Positions 31,980 through 41,370 of a DNA stretch of 64,000 nucleotides are shown here, in pieces. The DNA is from Pectobacterium parmentieri (lineage in GTDB: Bacteria > Pseudomonadota > Gammaproteobacteria > Enterobacterales > Enterobacteriaceae). Below the pieces are notes generated by a model, which ran no database searches, had not been told where the DNA came from, and was given only the letters and a program-made list of their open reading frames with translations. The stretch spans positions 558,001-622,000 of the forward strand of contig NZ_CP015749.1 of assembly GCF_001742145.1 (NCBI RefSeq), read 5' to 3'. Positions within the stretch are counted from its first letter, which is position 1; each line of letters starts with the position of its first letter. Made by a program: the position numbers and the translations under genes.

Positions 31980-33629
31980 ATGCGCTTTTCAATAAAAGCT
32001 CTGGGATGTGCGATGGCGGTATCGTTGGCGTTAACGCCTGTTATGTCAATGGCTTGGGAAAAAGACAAAACATACGCCATCACTATTTTGCATACGAATG
32101 ACCACCACGGCCATTTCTGGCATAACGATCATGGTGAATATGGTTTGGCGGCGCAAAAAACGCTGGTCGATCAGATTCGTCAGGAAGTGGCAAGTAAAGG
32201 CGGCAGTGTATTATTGCTCTCCGGCGGTGATATTAATACTGGCGTGCCTGAGTCCGACTTGCAGGATGCGGAGCCTGATTTTCGTGGTATGAACATGGTT
32301 GGCTATGATGCGATGGCGCTCGGCAACCACGAATTCGATAATCCACTATCTGTACTGCGCCAGCAGGAGAAATGGGCAAAATTCCCGCTGTTATCGGCCA
32401 ATATCTACCAAAAAAGCACCGATCAGCGGTTGTTTAAGCCTTATGCCCTGTTCGACAAGCAAGGTGTGAAAATCGCGGTTATCGGCCTGACAACAGATGA
32501 CACGGCCAAATTAGGCAATCCTGAATATTTTACCGATATCGAATTCCGTAATCCTTCTACGGAAGCGAAGCAGGTTGTTGAACAATTGCGCAAGAGTGAA
32601 AAGCCCGATGTGATTATTGCCGCAACGCATATGGGCCACTATGACGATGGTAATCACGGCTCTAATGCACCGGGTGATGTGGAAATGGCGCGTAGCTTGC
32701 CTGCTGGCTATCTGGATATGATTGTTGGCGGTCACTCGCAGGACCCGGTCTGTATGGCGCAGGAAAATAAAAAGCAGGTGGATTATGTGCCAGGCACACC
32801 TTGTGCACCCGACCGTCAGAATGGCACCTGGATTGTTCAGGCGCACGAGTGGGGCAAATATGTCGGTCGTGCTGATTTCACATTCCGCAATGGCGAATTG
32901 AAACTTGAGCATTATCAACTGATACCGATCAACCTGAAGAAAAAGGTAGAAAAAGACGGTAAAACCGAACGTGTTTTCTATACTCATGAAATCATGCAGG
33001 ACTCTGACGTCATGAAAATGCTGACGCCGTTCCAGGAAAAAGGGCAGGCGCAGTTGGGTATCAAGATCGGTAGCGTGAAAGGTAAACTGGAAGGCGATCG
33101 CAACCAGGTACGTTTTCGTCAGACCAATCTGGCGCACGTGCTGCTGTCTGCGCAACTTGAGCGTGCAGAGGCCGATTTTGCCATTATGAGCGGTGGTGGC
33201 GTCCGTGATTCGATTGAGCCGGGTGATATCACTTATAAAGATGTACTGAAGGTTCAGCCATTTGCTAATACGCTGGTTTATGTAGATATGACTGGCAGTG
33301 AAGTCGAGAAATATCTGGCTGTCGCCGCCAATAAAAAGGTGGATTCCGGTGCTTATGCGCAATTCCTTAACGTCAGCCTGACGGCCGATGGACAAGGTGT
33401 GCAGAACGTGAAAATCAAAGGTGAACCGTTGCAGGCCGATAAAGTTTACCGCATGGCAACGCTGAACTTTAATGCGATGGGGGGCGATGGTTACCCGCGT
33501 CTTGATAACCTACCAGGCTATGTGAACACTGGCTTTGTCGACGCGGAAGTGTTGAAACAGTACATCGAGAAACATTCTCCGCTGGATGCGGAAGCCTACG
33601 CGCCGAAAGGCGAGATCGTTTATAAGTAA
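31980..33629 (+). CDS. ushA: Periplasmic 5'-nucleotidase/UDP-sugar hydrolase UshA
   Basis: A 549-residue periplasmic enzyme with a signal peptide (cleaved near SMA|WEKDK). Metal-binding motifs are ILHTNDHHGHFW and ALGNHEFDNP, then the AATHMGHY and GGHSQDP histidines. A C-terminal substrate domain (about 360-549) ends with the family's NFNAMGGDGYP. It degrades external UDP-sugars and nucleotides so that nucleosides can be taken up. Confidence 0.96.
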   Translation: MRFSIKALGCAMAVSLALTPVMSMAWEKDKTYAITILHTNDHHGHFWHNDHGEYGLAAQKTLVDQIRQEVASKGGSVLLLSGGDINTGVPESDLQDAEPDFRGMNMVGYDAMALGNHEFDNPLSVLRQQEKWAKFPLLSANIYQKSTDQRLFKPYALFDKQGVKIAVIGLTTDDTAKLGNPEYFTDIEFRNPSTEAKQVVEQLRKSEKPDVIIAATHMGHYDDGNHGSNAPGDVEMARSLPAGYLDMIVGGHSQDPVCMAQENKKQVDYVPGTPCAPDRQNGTWIVQAHEWGKYVGRADFTFRNGELKLEHYQLIPINLKKKVEKDGKTERVFYTHEIMQDSDVMKMLTPFQEKGQAQLGIKIGSVKGKLEGDRNQVRFRQTNLAHVLLSAQLERAEADFAIMSGGGVRDSIEPGDITYKDVLKVQPFANTLVYVDMTGSEVEKYLAVAANKKVDSGAYAQFLNVSLTADGQGVQNVKIKGEPLQADKVYRMATLNFNAMGGDGYPRLDNLPGYVNTGFVDAEVLKQYIEKHSPLDAEAYAPKGEIVYK

Positions 33630-33641
33630 TTAATAATTATG

Positions 33642-33684
33642 GCGGTTTTTGTCCCTGTGCTGGTGGCGAAAACCGCTGTTTTTT
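33642..33684 (+). terminator. ushA terminator
   Basis: GCGGTTTT and AAAACCGC pair across a 19-base loop and are followed by TGTTTTTT, 12 bases after the ushA stop. Confidence 0.7.
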
Positions 33685-33858
33685 CTCTGAGCTATCCTAA
33701 ATAAAGGGGATAGAATTAGCCTCTTGTTTTTCGAGGTGAAATTAATTAATTGATTTTATTTGTAAAATTCCTCCACATTCCTTAAAACGCGTTAAAATAA
33801 CTCCCCCGCCAAATAAACGATACTCCTGATGCCTTTTATCAACGGAGTCGTCAGCACC

Positions 33859-35868
33859 ATGAAAGATATCAACATCGAAATTAACGTTTGTGACAGTACA
33901 GGCAAATCAACATGTACCGTTTATCCTCCTATTCAGGTAAATCCTCACGCTTGCTGCCATTCGGATAACGGAGACGGGCAAGAACCTGGCGTTTCAGGTG
34001 TTTCCTCCGTATTTGGACGGACCGGTGTTGTCACTGCGCAACCAGGCGACTATACGGCCGATCAGATTACCGAAACCGGCACCAGAAAATTTGCCACGCC
34101 GGATGAAAAAGCGGCCTGGAATGCGAAGCAGGCTGAATTAATTTCTGGAACCAACATTCGCACGGTCTTTGGTCAATCATTGTTAGGTAGTGGTGATGTT
34201 TCACCGACGCCAGCGCAAATGGGCGTGGCGACTGCGGGACATACTCATACCACAGCAGAAATTGCCGACTACACACAAAAAACGAAGCAGCTCATCCATT
34301 CCTCGCTGGAGGCGGGAGCGGGCGTTGCATTGAGCTATAACCCTGCGAGTGAAAAAACGGTAATTAGCGCTACAGGCGGTGGTTCCGGCAGCGGCGGTTC
34401 TGGCTATACCGTTGCCGAGCGTCAGGGTGCAACGGCAGGACAAAATCACGCGTTCAGTATTCGTCCACAAAATACATTTAACCTCGCAGCGTATGCGCTG
34501 AAAGAAGTTGCTGGTGTGGCGAATCAGACTCATGTGGTTGATGAATTTAATGAATCGAGCGAACCAAATTATCATGCGACCAGCGAGGTTATTTTTAATG
34601 GGCTATTAAAGCCCTATACAGGTGGAATATATGCTTCATCTGCTCAGGGAGATTTTTACGCACAGTCTGTTCCTGGTAAACCGCGAGCATTGTCCATTTC
34701 TAGCGTAGGCGAATCGATTGTACCTACAATGACATCAAATACCAGCCCTGTGGGATACGTTATTTCGGCATCCGGGAAATTTGGATCAAATAATGAATAT
34801 TTCGCGTTGGATAATAACAATTCAACATTTTGGATGACTAACAATATTCCAACCGTATCTGTACCGCAGTGGATACGGTTGGATCTGCCTTTTTCAATTG
34901 CCATTTCTGGCTATTCGCTAAAAAATCGGAATCTGGCCAATACTGGATCCCTACGATCGTGGGAATTACAGGCGAGCAATGATAATGGAGAAACATGGGA
35001 TACACTGCATTCTATTGCCAATAATACGAATGACGGCGCGTCGGCAGTCAGAGCGTTTACTGTTACAAATGACAACCAATATTCATCATTCCGCATATTA
35101 ATAACGGCACAAAATACAGGGCAGTACGCTAGTATCAACCAAATTAACCTATACTCTATCGCTAAATTTTTAATTAAAAGTGGAGACGTTTACTATACGT
35201 CTAATAATGGAGAATTAACTCAGGTTTCTGTGCCTGAATCGGTTGATGATATAAAAAACACAGGTTTTTCGCTATCCGGAGCAATTCCTGGGTCAGCACT
35301 ATCTAATTTACTCCCTATCGATATTGTTTCCAACACGGCAGTGCCGTTTAATGTTGTCTACACTCCGCATTCGCAAATTGTTATTCCATCATTAAAAACG
35401 CCATTAGCAGAATATTCGAGGATCAACTCAGCAACGCTAACGGCAACACAGACTGGCAATGGCAAAGTGCGCGTCGCTGTCACGCGAGATCGGGTGAACT
35501 GGCATGTTTTGCGGAGCGGGGCATGGGTTAATGTTGGGCCTCTGTCTGCAGATACCGCAGGCGCAACGGCGTTGATTGCAGACGGTATGACACCAGCCGA
35601 TCTCGGCGCTATTACGGCGGCACAGTGGACGCAGTTGTTTGCATCCAATAATGGTGTGCCGGACGCGCTTGCGTTTGCGTTTGCACTTGATATCACCGAT
35701 CCGGTGGCAGATGTTGCGACCATTGACCGACTGACGCTGAACGTCAATGATGCGTCTAGCTGGAAAGTGCAATCACCTGCGGAAGTGGAAATTCGCTGGC
35801 GCACCGACAATGTGACATTCCGCACCACGACAGTAGGTAATTACAAACTGGCGTATCAGGTTCCGTAA
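33859..35868 (+). CDS. Orphan phage-tail-fibre-like protein with discoidin domain
   Basis: A 669-residue protein with no phage gene nearby. A cysteine-bearing N-terminus (about 1-40) is followed by VSSVFGRTGVVTAQPGDYTA and FATPDEKAAWNAK, motifs common in tailed-phage fibres, then a Gly/Ser linker near 185. The central part (about 300-430) reads as an F5/8 type C (discoidin) carbohydrate-binding domain: STFWMTNN, WIRLDLPFSIAISGY, WELQASNDNGETWDTL. The C-terminal 200 residues are not recognised. No signal peptide is seen. The start at MKDINIEIN is chosen because GGAG precedes it; a Met 10 codons earlier has no ribosome site. Central codons look richer in A/T than the ends. Confidence 0.75.
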   Translation: MKDINIEINVCDSTGKSTCTVYPPIQVNPHACCHSDNGDGQEPGVSGVSSVFGRTGVVTAQPGDYTADQITETGTRKFATPDEKAAWNAKQAELISGTNIRTVFGQSLLGSGDVSPTPAQMGVATAGHTHTTAEIADYTQKTKQLIHSSLEAGAGVALSYNPASEKTVISATGGGSGSGGSGYTVAERQGATAGQNHAFSIRPQNTFNLAAYALKEVAGVANQTHVVDEFNESSEPNYHATSEVIFNGLLKPYTGGIYASSAQGDFYAQSVPGKPRALSISSVGESIVPTMTSNTSPVGYVISASGKFGSNNEYFALDNNNSTFWMTNNIPTVSVPQWIRLDLPFSIAISGYSLKNRNLANTGSLRSWELQASNDNGETWDTLHSIANNTNDGASAVRAFTVTNDNQYSSFRILITAQNTGQYASINQINLYSIAKFLIKSGDVYYTSNNGELTQVSVPESVDDIKNTGFSLSGAIPGSALSNLLPIDIVSNTAVPFNVVYTPHSQIVIPSLKTPLAEYSRINSATLTATQTGNGKVRVAVTRDRVNWHVLRSGAWVNVGPLSADTAGATALIADGMTPADLGAITAAQWTQLFASNNGVPDALAFAFALDITDPVADVATIDRLTLNVNDASSWKVQSPAEVEIRWRTDNVTFRTTTVGNYKLAYQVP

Positions 35869-35894
35869 TTGCTCGTGATACTCAACACCTTACT

Positions 35895-35923
35895 GGCCGC
35901 GAATGTCGCGGCCTTTTCTTTTT
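35895..35923 (+). terminator. Terminator after the tail-fibre-like gene
   Basis: GGCCGCGA, loop ATG, TCGCGGCC, then TTTTCTTTTT: a strong intrinsic terminator 26 bases past the stop, showing that the gene is its own transcription unit. Confidence 0.92.
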
Positions 35924-36160
35924 GATGCCACCCCTTTTTCTCCAGCCACTCGCTGCGTCATTCTAACCGCTTAGCACGCTATTCTGCCGCCTACCCAAAT
36001 ACCCGCCCCACGCGTGCACGCGATGACGTACTGTGCCGCCACTCTCTTCCTTATCTGAAACACGCGATGACTCACGTTATCGCACGACGCTTTACCAGGG
36101 TTTATTTTTCTACCGCTAACAAAAATCAAATGATTGTGATTTTTAATTGAAGGATGTCTT

Positions 36161-38314
36161 ATGAAGAGCAATTCCATTCTTAAACACATCCCCTGGATGA
36201 TTCTTGGAATCATTGGGGCTGCCTGCCTCGGCGTAGTCGCACTACGTCGCGGTGAGCATGTCAGTGCCTTATGGATTATTGTTGCTTCTGTCGCCGTTTA
36301 TCTCGTGGCCTATCGATACTACAGCCTGTATATCGCACAAAAAGTCATGCAGTTGGACCCGACCAGAGCAACCCCTGCCGTTGTCAATAACGACGGTCTT
36401 AACTATGTACCGACGAACCGTAACGTGCTGTTCGGGCACCACTTCGCTGCTATCGCTGGCGCCGGTCCGTTGGTCGGGCCGGTACTGGCCGCGCAGGTCG
36501 GCTACCTGCCTGGCACCTTATGGTTGCTGGGTGGTGTGGTGCTGGCGGGTGCCGTGCAGGACTTCATGGTGCTGTTTATTTCGACCCGTCGTAACGGTGC
36601 GTCGTTAGGCGAAATTGTTAAGAAAGAACTTGGCCCGGTACCGGGTACGATTGCACTGTTCGGCTGCTTCCTTATTATGATCATCATTCTTGCCGTGCTG
36701 GCATTGATTGTTGTGAAAGCGCTGGCAGAAAGTCCGTGGGGTGTCTTTACCGTTTGTTCTACGGTGCCAATCGCGCTGTTCATGGGCGTTTACATGCGCT
36801 TTATCCGTCCGGGTAAAGTGGGTGAAATCTCGGTGATCGGGATCGTGCTGCTGGTGCTGGCGATCTGGTTTGGTGGCGTAGTGGCACACGACCCGTACTG
36901 GGGGCCAGCGCTGACCTTCAAAGATACGACCATTACTTATACGTTGATTGGCTATGCCTTCGTGTCGGCACTGCTGCCAGTATGGTTGATTCTGGCTCCG
37001 CGTGACTATCTGGCGACCTTCCTGAAAATCGGCGTGATCGTCGGTCTGGCGATTGGTATCGTGATCCTGAATCCCGATCTGAAAATGCCAGCGGTAACGC
37101 AGTTTGTGGATGGCACCGGTCCGGTCTGGAAAGGTACGCTGTTCCCGTTCCTGTTTATTACTATCGCCTGTGGTGCTGTGTCTGGCTTCCACGCACTGAT
37201 TGCTTCTGGTACTACACCGAAATTGATGGCTAACGAGAAAGATGCGCGTTTCATCGGTTACGGTGCGATGTTGATGGAATCTTTCGTAGCGATCATGGCG
37301 TTGGTTGCGGCGTCTATCATCGAACCAGGTCTCTACTTTGCGATGAATACCCCGCCAGCGGCATTGGGTATTACGATGCCGGATCTGCATAGATTGGGCA
37401 CAGCGGATGCGCCGATGATTCTGGCACAGTTGCAGGACGTATCTGCACACGCGGCGGCGACCGTTAGCTCCTGGGGCTTCGTCATTTCTCCAGAGCAAAT
37501 TCTGCAAACGGCGAAAGACATCGGTGAACCTTCCGTTCTGAATCGCGCAGGCGGTGCACCAACGCTGGCTGTCGGTATCGCACACGTGTTCCACCAGATT
37601 ATTCCGGGTGCCGATATGGGCTTCTGGTATCACTTCGGTATTCTGTTTGAAGCGTTGTTTATTCTGACGGCGCTGGATGCGGGTACGCGTGCTGGTCGTT
37701 TCATGTTGCAGGACCTGTTGGGTAACTTCGTTCCTTTCCTGAAGAAAACCGACTCGCTGATTGCTGGTATGATTGGTACGGCGGGCTGCGTCGGTCTGTG
37801 GGGCTACCTGCTGTACCAAGGTGTAGTCGATCCGCTGGGCGGCGTGAAGAGCCTGTGGCCGTTGTTCGGTATATCTAACCAGATGCTGGCTGCGGTGGCG
37901 CTGGTGCTGGGTACGGTCATCCTGATTAAGATGAAACGTACACAGTACATTTGGGTCACGCTGGTTCCGGCTGTTTGGTTGCTGATTTGTACCACGTGGG
38001 CGCTGGGTCTGAAACTGTTCAGCGACAACCCGCAACTGGAAGGCTTCTTCTACATGGCGAACATGTTCAAGGGCAAAATTGCAGAAGGCGGTGCCGATCT
38101 GAGCGCGCAGCAGATTTCGAACATGAATCATATCGTGACCAACAACTATACCAACGCTGGTCTGAGCATTCTGTTCCTGATCGTGGTGTACAGCATTATC
38201 GCGTACGGTATTAAAGCGGCACTGGCTGCACGTAAAGTGGCTGAACGTACCGATCAGGAAACGCCGTATGTTCCGGTTCCTGAAGGTGGCGTGAAAGTCT
38301 CTTCCGGTCACTAA
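36161..38314 (+). CDS. btsT: Pyruvate/proton symporter BtsT (CstA family)
   Basis: A 717-residue CstA-family transporter with many membrane helices. It matches E. coli BtsT/YjiY (716) rather than CstA: the start LKHIPWMILGIIGAACLGVV, then AALRRGEHVSALW-like residues and the end TPYVPVPEGGVKVSSGH are BtsT-specific. BtsT imports pyruvate with a proton; in E. coli it is induced through BtsS-BtsR and CRP. A GATTGTGATTTTTAATTGA sequence just upstream resembles half a CRP site. It is followed by yjiX and yjiA, as in E. coli yjiYXA. Confidence 0.94.
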   Translation: MKSNSILKHIPWMILGIIGAACLGVVALRRGEHVSALWIIVASVAVYLVAYRYYSLYIAQKVMQLDPTRATPAVVNNDGLNYVPTNRNVLFGHHFAAIAGAGPLVGPVLAAQVGYLPGTLWLLGGVVLAGAVQDFMVLFISTRRNGASLGEIVKKELGPVPGTIALFGCFLIMIIILAVLALIVVKALAESPWGVFTVCSTVPIALFMGVYMRFIRPGKVGEISVIGIVLLVLAIWFGGVVAHDPYWGPALTFKDTTITYTLIGYAFVSALLPVWLILAPRDYLATFLKIGVIVGLAIGIVILNPDLKMPAVTQFVDGTGPVWKGTLFPFLFITIACGAVSGFHALIASGTTPKLMANEKDARFIGYGAMLMESFVAIMALVAASIIEPGLYFAMNTPPAALGITMPDLHRLGTADAPMILAQLQDVSAHAAATVSSWGFVISPEQILQTAKDIGEPSVLNRAGGAPTLAVGIAHVFHQIIPGADMGFWYHFGILFEALFILTALDAGTRAGRFMLQDLLGNFVPFLKKTDSLIAGMIGTAGCVGLWGYLLYQGVVDPLGGVKSLWPLFGISNQMLAAVALVLGTVILIKMKRTQYIWVTLVPAVWLLICTTWALGLKLFSDNPQLEGFFYMANMFKGKIAEGGADLSAQQISNMNHIVTNNYTNAGLSILFLIVVYSIIAYGIKAALAARKVAERTDQETPYVPVPEGGVKVSSGH

Positions 38315-38381
38315 TCCATACGCGCCCGTCAGATTTTGCGAGACCGCTAGCAAGGTTGAACGTGAAAGATGACGGGTACAG

Positions 38382-38421
38382 ATACCCTGTATAATGTATA
38401 ACGTTATACAGGGTATTTTTT
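38382..38421 (+). terminator. Hairpin with T-run between btsT and yjiX
   Basis: ATACCCTGTATAA and its complement form a 13-bp stem with a nine-base loop, followed by six T. It lies between genes usually treated as one unit, so it may terminate or attenuate after btsT. Confidence 0.75.
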
Positions 38422-38459
38422 ATCTAGCCGCTGTTGCAGGCGATGGTCTGGAGGTAATG

Positions 38460-38663
38460 ATGTTTGGCAATCTGGGAAAAGCAGGAAAATATTTGGGCCA
38501 GGCGGCGCGTATGCTGGTCGGTATGCCGGATTATGATACCTATGTGCAGCATATGCAGACCAATCACCCGGATAAACCTGCGATGACGTATGAAGAATTT
38601 TTCCGCGAACGCCAGCAGGCGCGTTACGGCGGAGACGGCAAAGGCGGGATGCGTTGCTGTTAA
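38460..38663 (+). CDS. yjiX: YbdD/YjiX family small protein
   Basis: A 67-residue conserved protein, [20 protein letters not shown] to [14 protein letters not shown], nearly the same as E. coli YjiX. Function is unproven, but family members are always next to CstA/BtsT-type transporters. The ATG at 38460 is chosen for its five-base spacing from GGAGG; the ATG one codon earlier is too close. Confidence 0.92.
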   Translation: MFGNLGKAGKYLGQAARMLVGMPDYDTYVQHMQTNHPDKPAMTYEEFFRERQQARYGGDGKGGMRCC

Positions 38664-38678
38664 CGACTTGGAACTGTT

Positions 38679-39665
38679 ATGACTCAACCTTTATCATCTG
38701 ATGTGGCTAAACCCGTGTATGTCACTATTCTGACCGGGTTTCTTGGTGCTGGAAAAACCACCTTACTACGGCATATTCTGAATGCCGATCACGGCTACAA
38801 AATTGCCGTGATTGAAAACGAATTCGGCGAAGTCCCAATTGATAATACATTAATCGGTGAACGTGCTAGCCAGATTACGACGTTGAGCAACGGCTGTATC
38901 TGCTGCACGCAGTCCAATGAGCTGGCTGATGCGTTGCTCGATCTTATTGATGGCGTGGATAACGGTACGCTGGATTTTGATCACGTCATCATTGAATGCA
39001 CCGGTATGGCCGATCCAGGGCCTGTGGCGCAGACCTTCTTCTCCCATGAAGTTATCTGTGAACGCTTTGTTCTGGACGGAATTATCACGTTGGTGGATGC
39101 GGTACATGCGCAACAACAGCTCGATCAGTTCACCATTGCACAATCGCAGATTGGCTATGCCGACCGCATATTGCTAACCAAAACGGATGTGGCAAGCGAA
39201 GACGACACGCTGTTACCGCGTCTTCAGCGCATCAATGCACGTGCACCGATCTACCCTGTGGTACATGGCGATATCGATCTGAGCGTGCTGTTTAACATTG
39301 ACGGTTTTGTCCTCAGCGACAAACTGGACGTGAAAACGCCGGTATTTCGCTTTGTTGCACCGACGCAGAATAACGTGCAGTCGATTGTTGTGTATCTTGA
39401 TGATGCCGTTGAGCTTCAGGCTGTTTCCGATGTTATGGAAAACCTGCTGCTACAATTCTCCGATAATCTACTGCGCTATAAAGGTATTCTGGCTATCAAC
39501 GGTGACAACCGTCGCCTGCTGTTTCAGGGCGTTCAGCGCTTGTATAGCGCAGACTGGGACAGAGAATGGCAGACTGATGAAGAAAGAAAGAGCGTGCTGG
39601 TATTTATTGGTGTGGATTTACCCGAACAGGAAATCCGTAATGCTTTCGCTCGTCTGACGGCATAA
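38679..39665 (+). CDS. yjiA: COG0523 metal-linked GTPase YjiA
   Basis: A 328-residue P-loop GTPase of the CobW/YjiA (G3E) family. Walker A GFLGAGKTT is at residues 20-28, the metal site GCICC at 72-76, and LTKTD is the guanine-specificity motif. A C-terminal CobW domain begins near 220. E. coli YjiA binds transition metals and hydrolyses GTP; its client is unknown. It starts 15 bases after yjiX. Confidence 0.94.
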   Translation: MTQPLSSDVAKPVYVTILTGFLGAGKTTLLRHILNADHGYKIAVIENEFGEVPIDNTLIGERASQITTLSNGCICCTQSNELADALLDLIDGVDNGTLDFDHVIIECTGMADPGPVAQTFFSHEVICERFVLDGIITLVDAVHAQQQLDQFTIAQSQIGYADRILLTKTDVASEDDTLLPRLQRINARAPIYPVVHGDIDLSVLFNIDGFVLSDKLDVKTPVFRFVAPTQNNVQSIVVYLDDAVELQAVSDVMENLLLQFSDNLLRYKGILAINGDNRRLLFQGVQRLYSADWDREWQTDEERKSVLVFIGVDLPEQEIRNAFARLTA

Positions 39666-39895
39666 CGCTTCCGTCTTATTTGTGCTGGTCATTCAGGCCA
39701 GCACTCTCTCTTCAATTCTATTCTCGCTCTATTCCTGGTTCTGTTTGCGCCACATTCTGTCTGTCAGGGGAGCGCATCTTCTCAGGATGGAAGTAGTGCA
39801 ATTGCACGAAAAAATCCCTACCTTATTGTAATTATTACGAATACATCTAAAACGTGATCGTCCCTCGTTTTTTAGTGGAATATTGGTGTTATTTT

Positions 39896-39914
39896 ATTAA
39901 AACGATATTTCATT
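39896..39914. promoter_or_regulatory. KdgR operator upstream of the GH28 gene
   Basis: ATTAAAACGATATTTCATT fits the KdgR box AATRAAAYRNYRTTTYATT at 18 of 19 positions. It lies 17 bases before the ATG, where KdgR would block expression until pectin catabolites (KDG) release it. Confidence 0.82.
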
Positions 39915-39931
39915 ATTTTGTGAGGTTAAGT

Positions 39932-41314
39932 ATGCGTAGTGGTCTTGCTCTGTCATTAATGGCTTCCTGCATCACGCTGGGTATTCAAGCTGGTACGGCA
40001 CAGGCTGCCAGTTCAGTGAAATTCCCAGATAAAACCTGTGACGTCACACAATACGGGGCCGAAGGTCACCGCCTACAGATCGCACTAAATACCGAAGCTT
40101 TTCAGAAAGCGATTGATGATTGCGCGGCGGCTGGTGGCGGAACGGTACACGTTCCTCGCGGTAACTATCTGGTCGATCCGCTGTTCCTGAAAAGTAACAT
40201 CCGACTGGATTTGGCAAAAGATGCAACTATCGTCGCCTCGACTGAAGTCGCAGCGTATCGCGCGACGGAAAAAACCAAGTACGCTGAAGCGGAAAATGGT
40301 TGGCTTCCCTTTATCAGTATTGCTGATGCACAAAACGTGGCGATTACTGGCGAAGGCACCATTGATGGGCAGGGTGCCGTCTGGTGGGAACGCTGGCGTG
40401 AGAATATTCGAGCCACCGGCAAGAAAGGTGGAACCGACCGCCCCCGTCTGATTTATATCAAAAGTTCTAGTAACGTGCTGGTGGACAGCGTCACGCTCAC
40501 CCATTCCCCTAGCTTCCACATTGTGATGCGTTACTCGCATGATGTGGATGTTAACGGTACGCGTATTCTGTCGCCGTGGCATGCACCAAACACCGATGCT
40601 ATCGACCCGATCGACAGCCAGAATATCCGTATCACCAATAATTATATCGACTGTAATGACGACCATATTGCGATAAAAGCCGAGAAGCCAGATAGCCGCT
40701 TCCCGAATGGCGTCGTGGATAACATCTATATTGCCAACAATATTCTGAAGCAGGGGCGCGGCATCTCCATCGGTAGCGAAACTTCCGGCGGCGTGAATAA
40801 CGTGCTGGTTGAAAATAACCAGTTTGAAGGCTCTATGTACGGTATCCGCATTAAAACCCTACGTGGTAAAGGCGGCGAAGTGAAAAACATCACCTACCGT
40901 AATACCAAAATGGTGGATGTTGAAATACCGCTGGTCTTTGCTGCGTACTACAAAGCTGCGCCGATTGTGCAGGCTGAGGTAGATAAGATGTTGGCCGAAG
41001 GTGGCTTCACGATGGGCGAGCAGATTTACCCACCGGATACCGATCCAGAGCAGCCGTTCGATCAGTACAAGACACCGCATTTCAGCAACGTGACGATCGA
41101 GAATTTGGAATCGACCGGGAAGACCAAAGCCGCAGCGTACATTATCGGCGTACCGGAAGCCCCGCTCAGTGGTTTCCACTTTGATAACGTGCGCATTGAT
41201 GCGGATAAAGGTATCCGCATAAGGAATGCGGAACTGCAAACCAAAGGACTGACGCTGAATGTGAAAGAAGGTCCAGTGATGCAGTTGGATAAAGGGGCGA
41301 AAGTCGATCAGTAA
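39932..41314 (+). CDS. Secreted GH28 polygalacturonase-family protein
   Basis: A 460-residue protein with a signal peptide (cleaved near AQA|ASSVK) and a right-handed beta-helix of glycoside hydrolase family 28. Expected active-site residues are present at N220-T221-D222, D243-D244 and R306/K308. However, the usual GHG motif reads GRG, with R276 in place of His. The layout (IGSETSGGVNN after it) resembles exo-acting enzymes. It may be the gene called pehN in Pectobacterium, which is not certain. The ATG at 39932 follows GAGGT; an upstream in-frame ATG would lack a signal peptide at its start. A KdgR box supports a role in pectin use. Confidence 0.87.
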   Translation: MRSGLALSLMASCITLGIQAGTAQAASSVKFPDKTCDVTQYGAEGHRLQIALNTEAFQKAIDDCAAAGGGTVHVPRGNYLVDPLFLKSNIRLDLAKDATIVASTEVAAYRATEKTKYAEAENGWLPFISIADAQNVAITGEGTIDGQGAVWWERWRENIRATGKKGGTDRPRLIYIKSSSNVLVDSVTLTHSPSFHIVMRYSHDVDVNGTRILSPWHAPNTDAIDPIDSQNIRITNNYIDCNDDHIAIKAEKPDSRFPNGVVDNIYIANNILKQGRGISIGSETSGGVNNVLVENNQFEGSMYGIRIKTLRGKGGEVKNITYRNTKMVDVEIPLVFAAYYKAAPIVQAEVDKMLAEGGFTMGEQIYPPDTDPEQPFDQYKTPHFSNVTIENLESTGKTKAAAYIIGVPEAPLSGFHFDNVRIDADKGIRIRNAELQTKGLTLNVKEGPVMQLDKGAKVDQ

Positions 41315-41332
41315 TCGATTCGAGTGAGTGCA

Positions 41333-41370
41333 GCCAACGCACATGCAACTTGAAATATAACGAGTATATG
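41333..41370. repeat. Partial inverted copy of the intergenic repeat (copy 4)
   Basis: GCCAACGCACATGCAACTTG followed by AAATATAACGAGTATAT is the reverse complement of the left end of copies 1-3. Only this end is present, about 20 bases after the GH28 stop. It is a solo terminus or remnant. Confidence 0.65.

Noticed and set aside
32511..33395. 294-codon minus-strand frame inside ushA
   Set aside because: Shadow of ushA with no domain and no ribosome site; ushA itself is fully conserved.
36130..36152. CRP site before btsT
   Set aside because: GATTGTGATTTTTAATTGA has one good TGTGA half only; the second half is too weak to annotate.
36605..38353. 582-codon open frame on the minus strand
   Set aside because: It lies opposite btsT, is Arg/Gln/His-rich and has no family resemblance; it is an antisense shadow of a conserved transporter gene.
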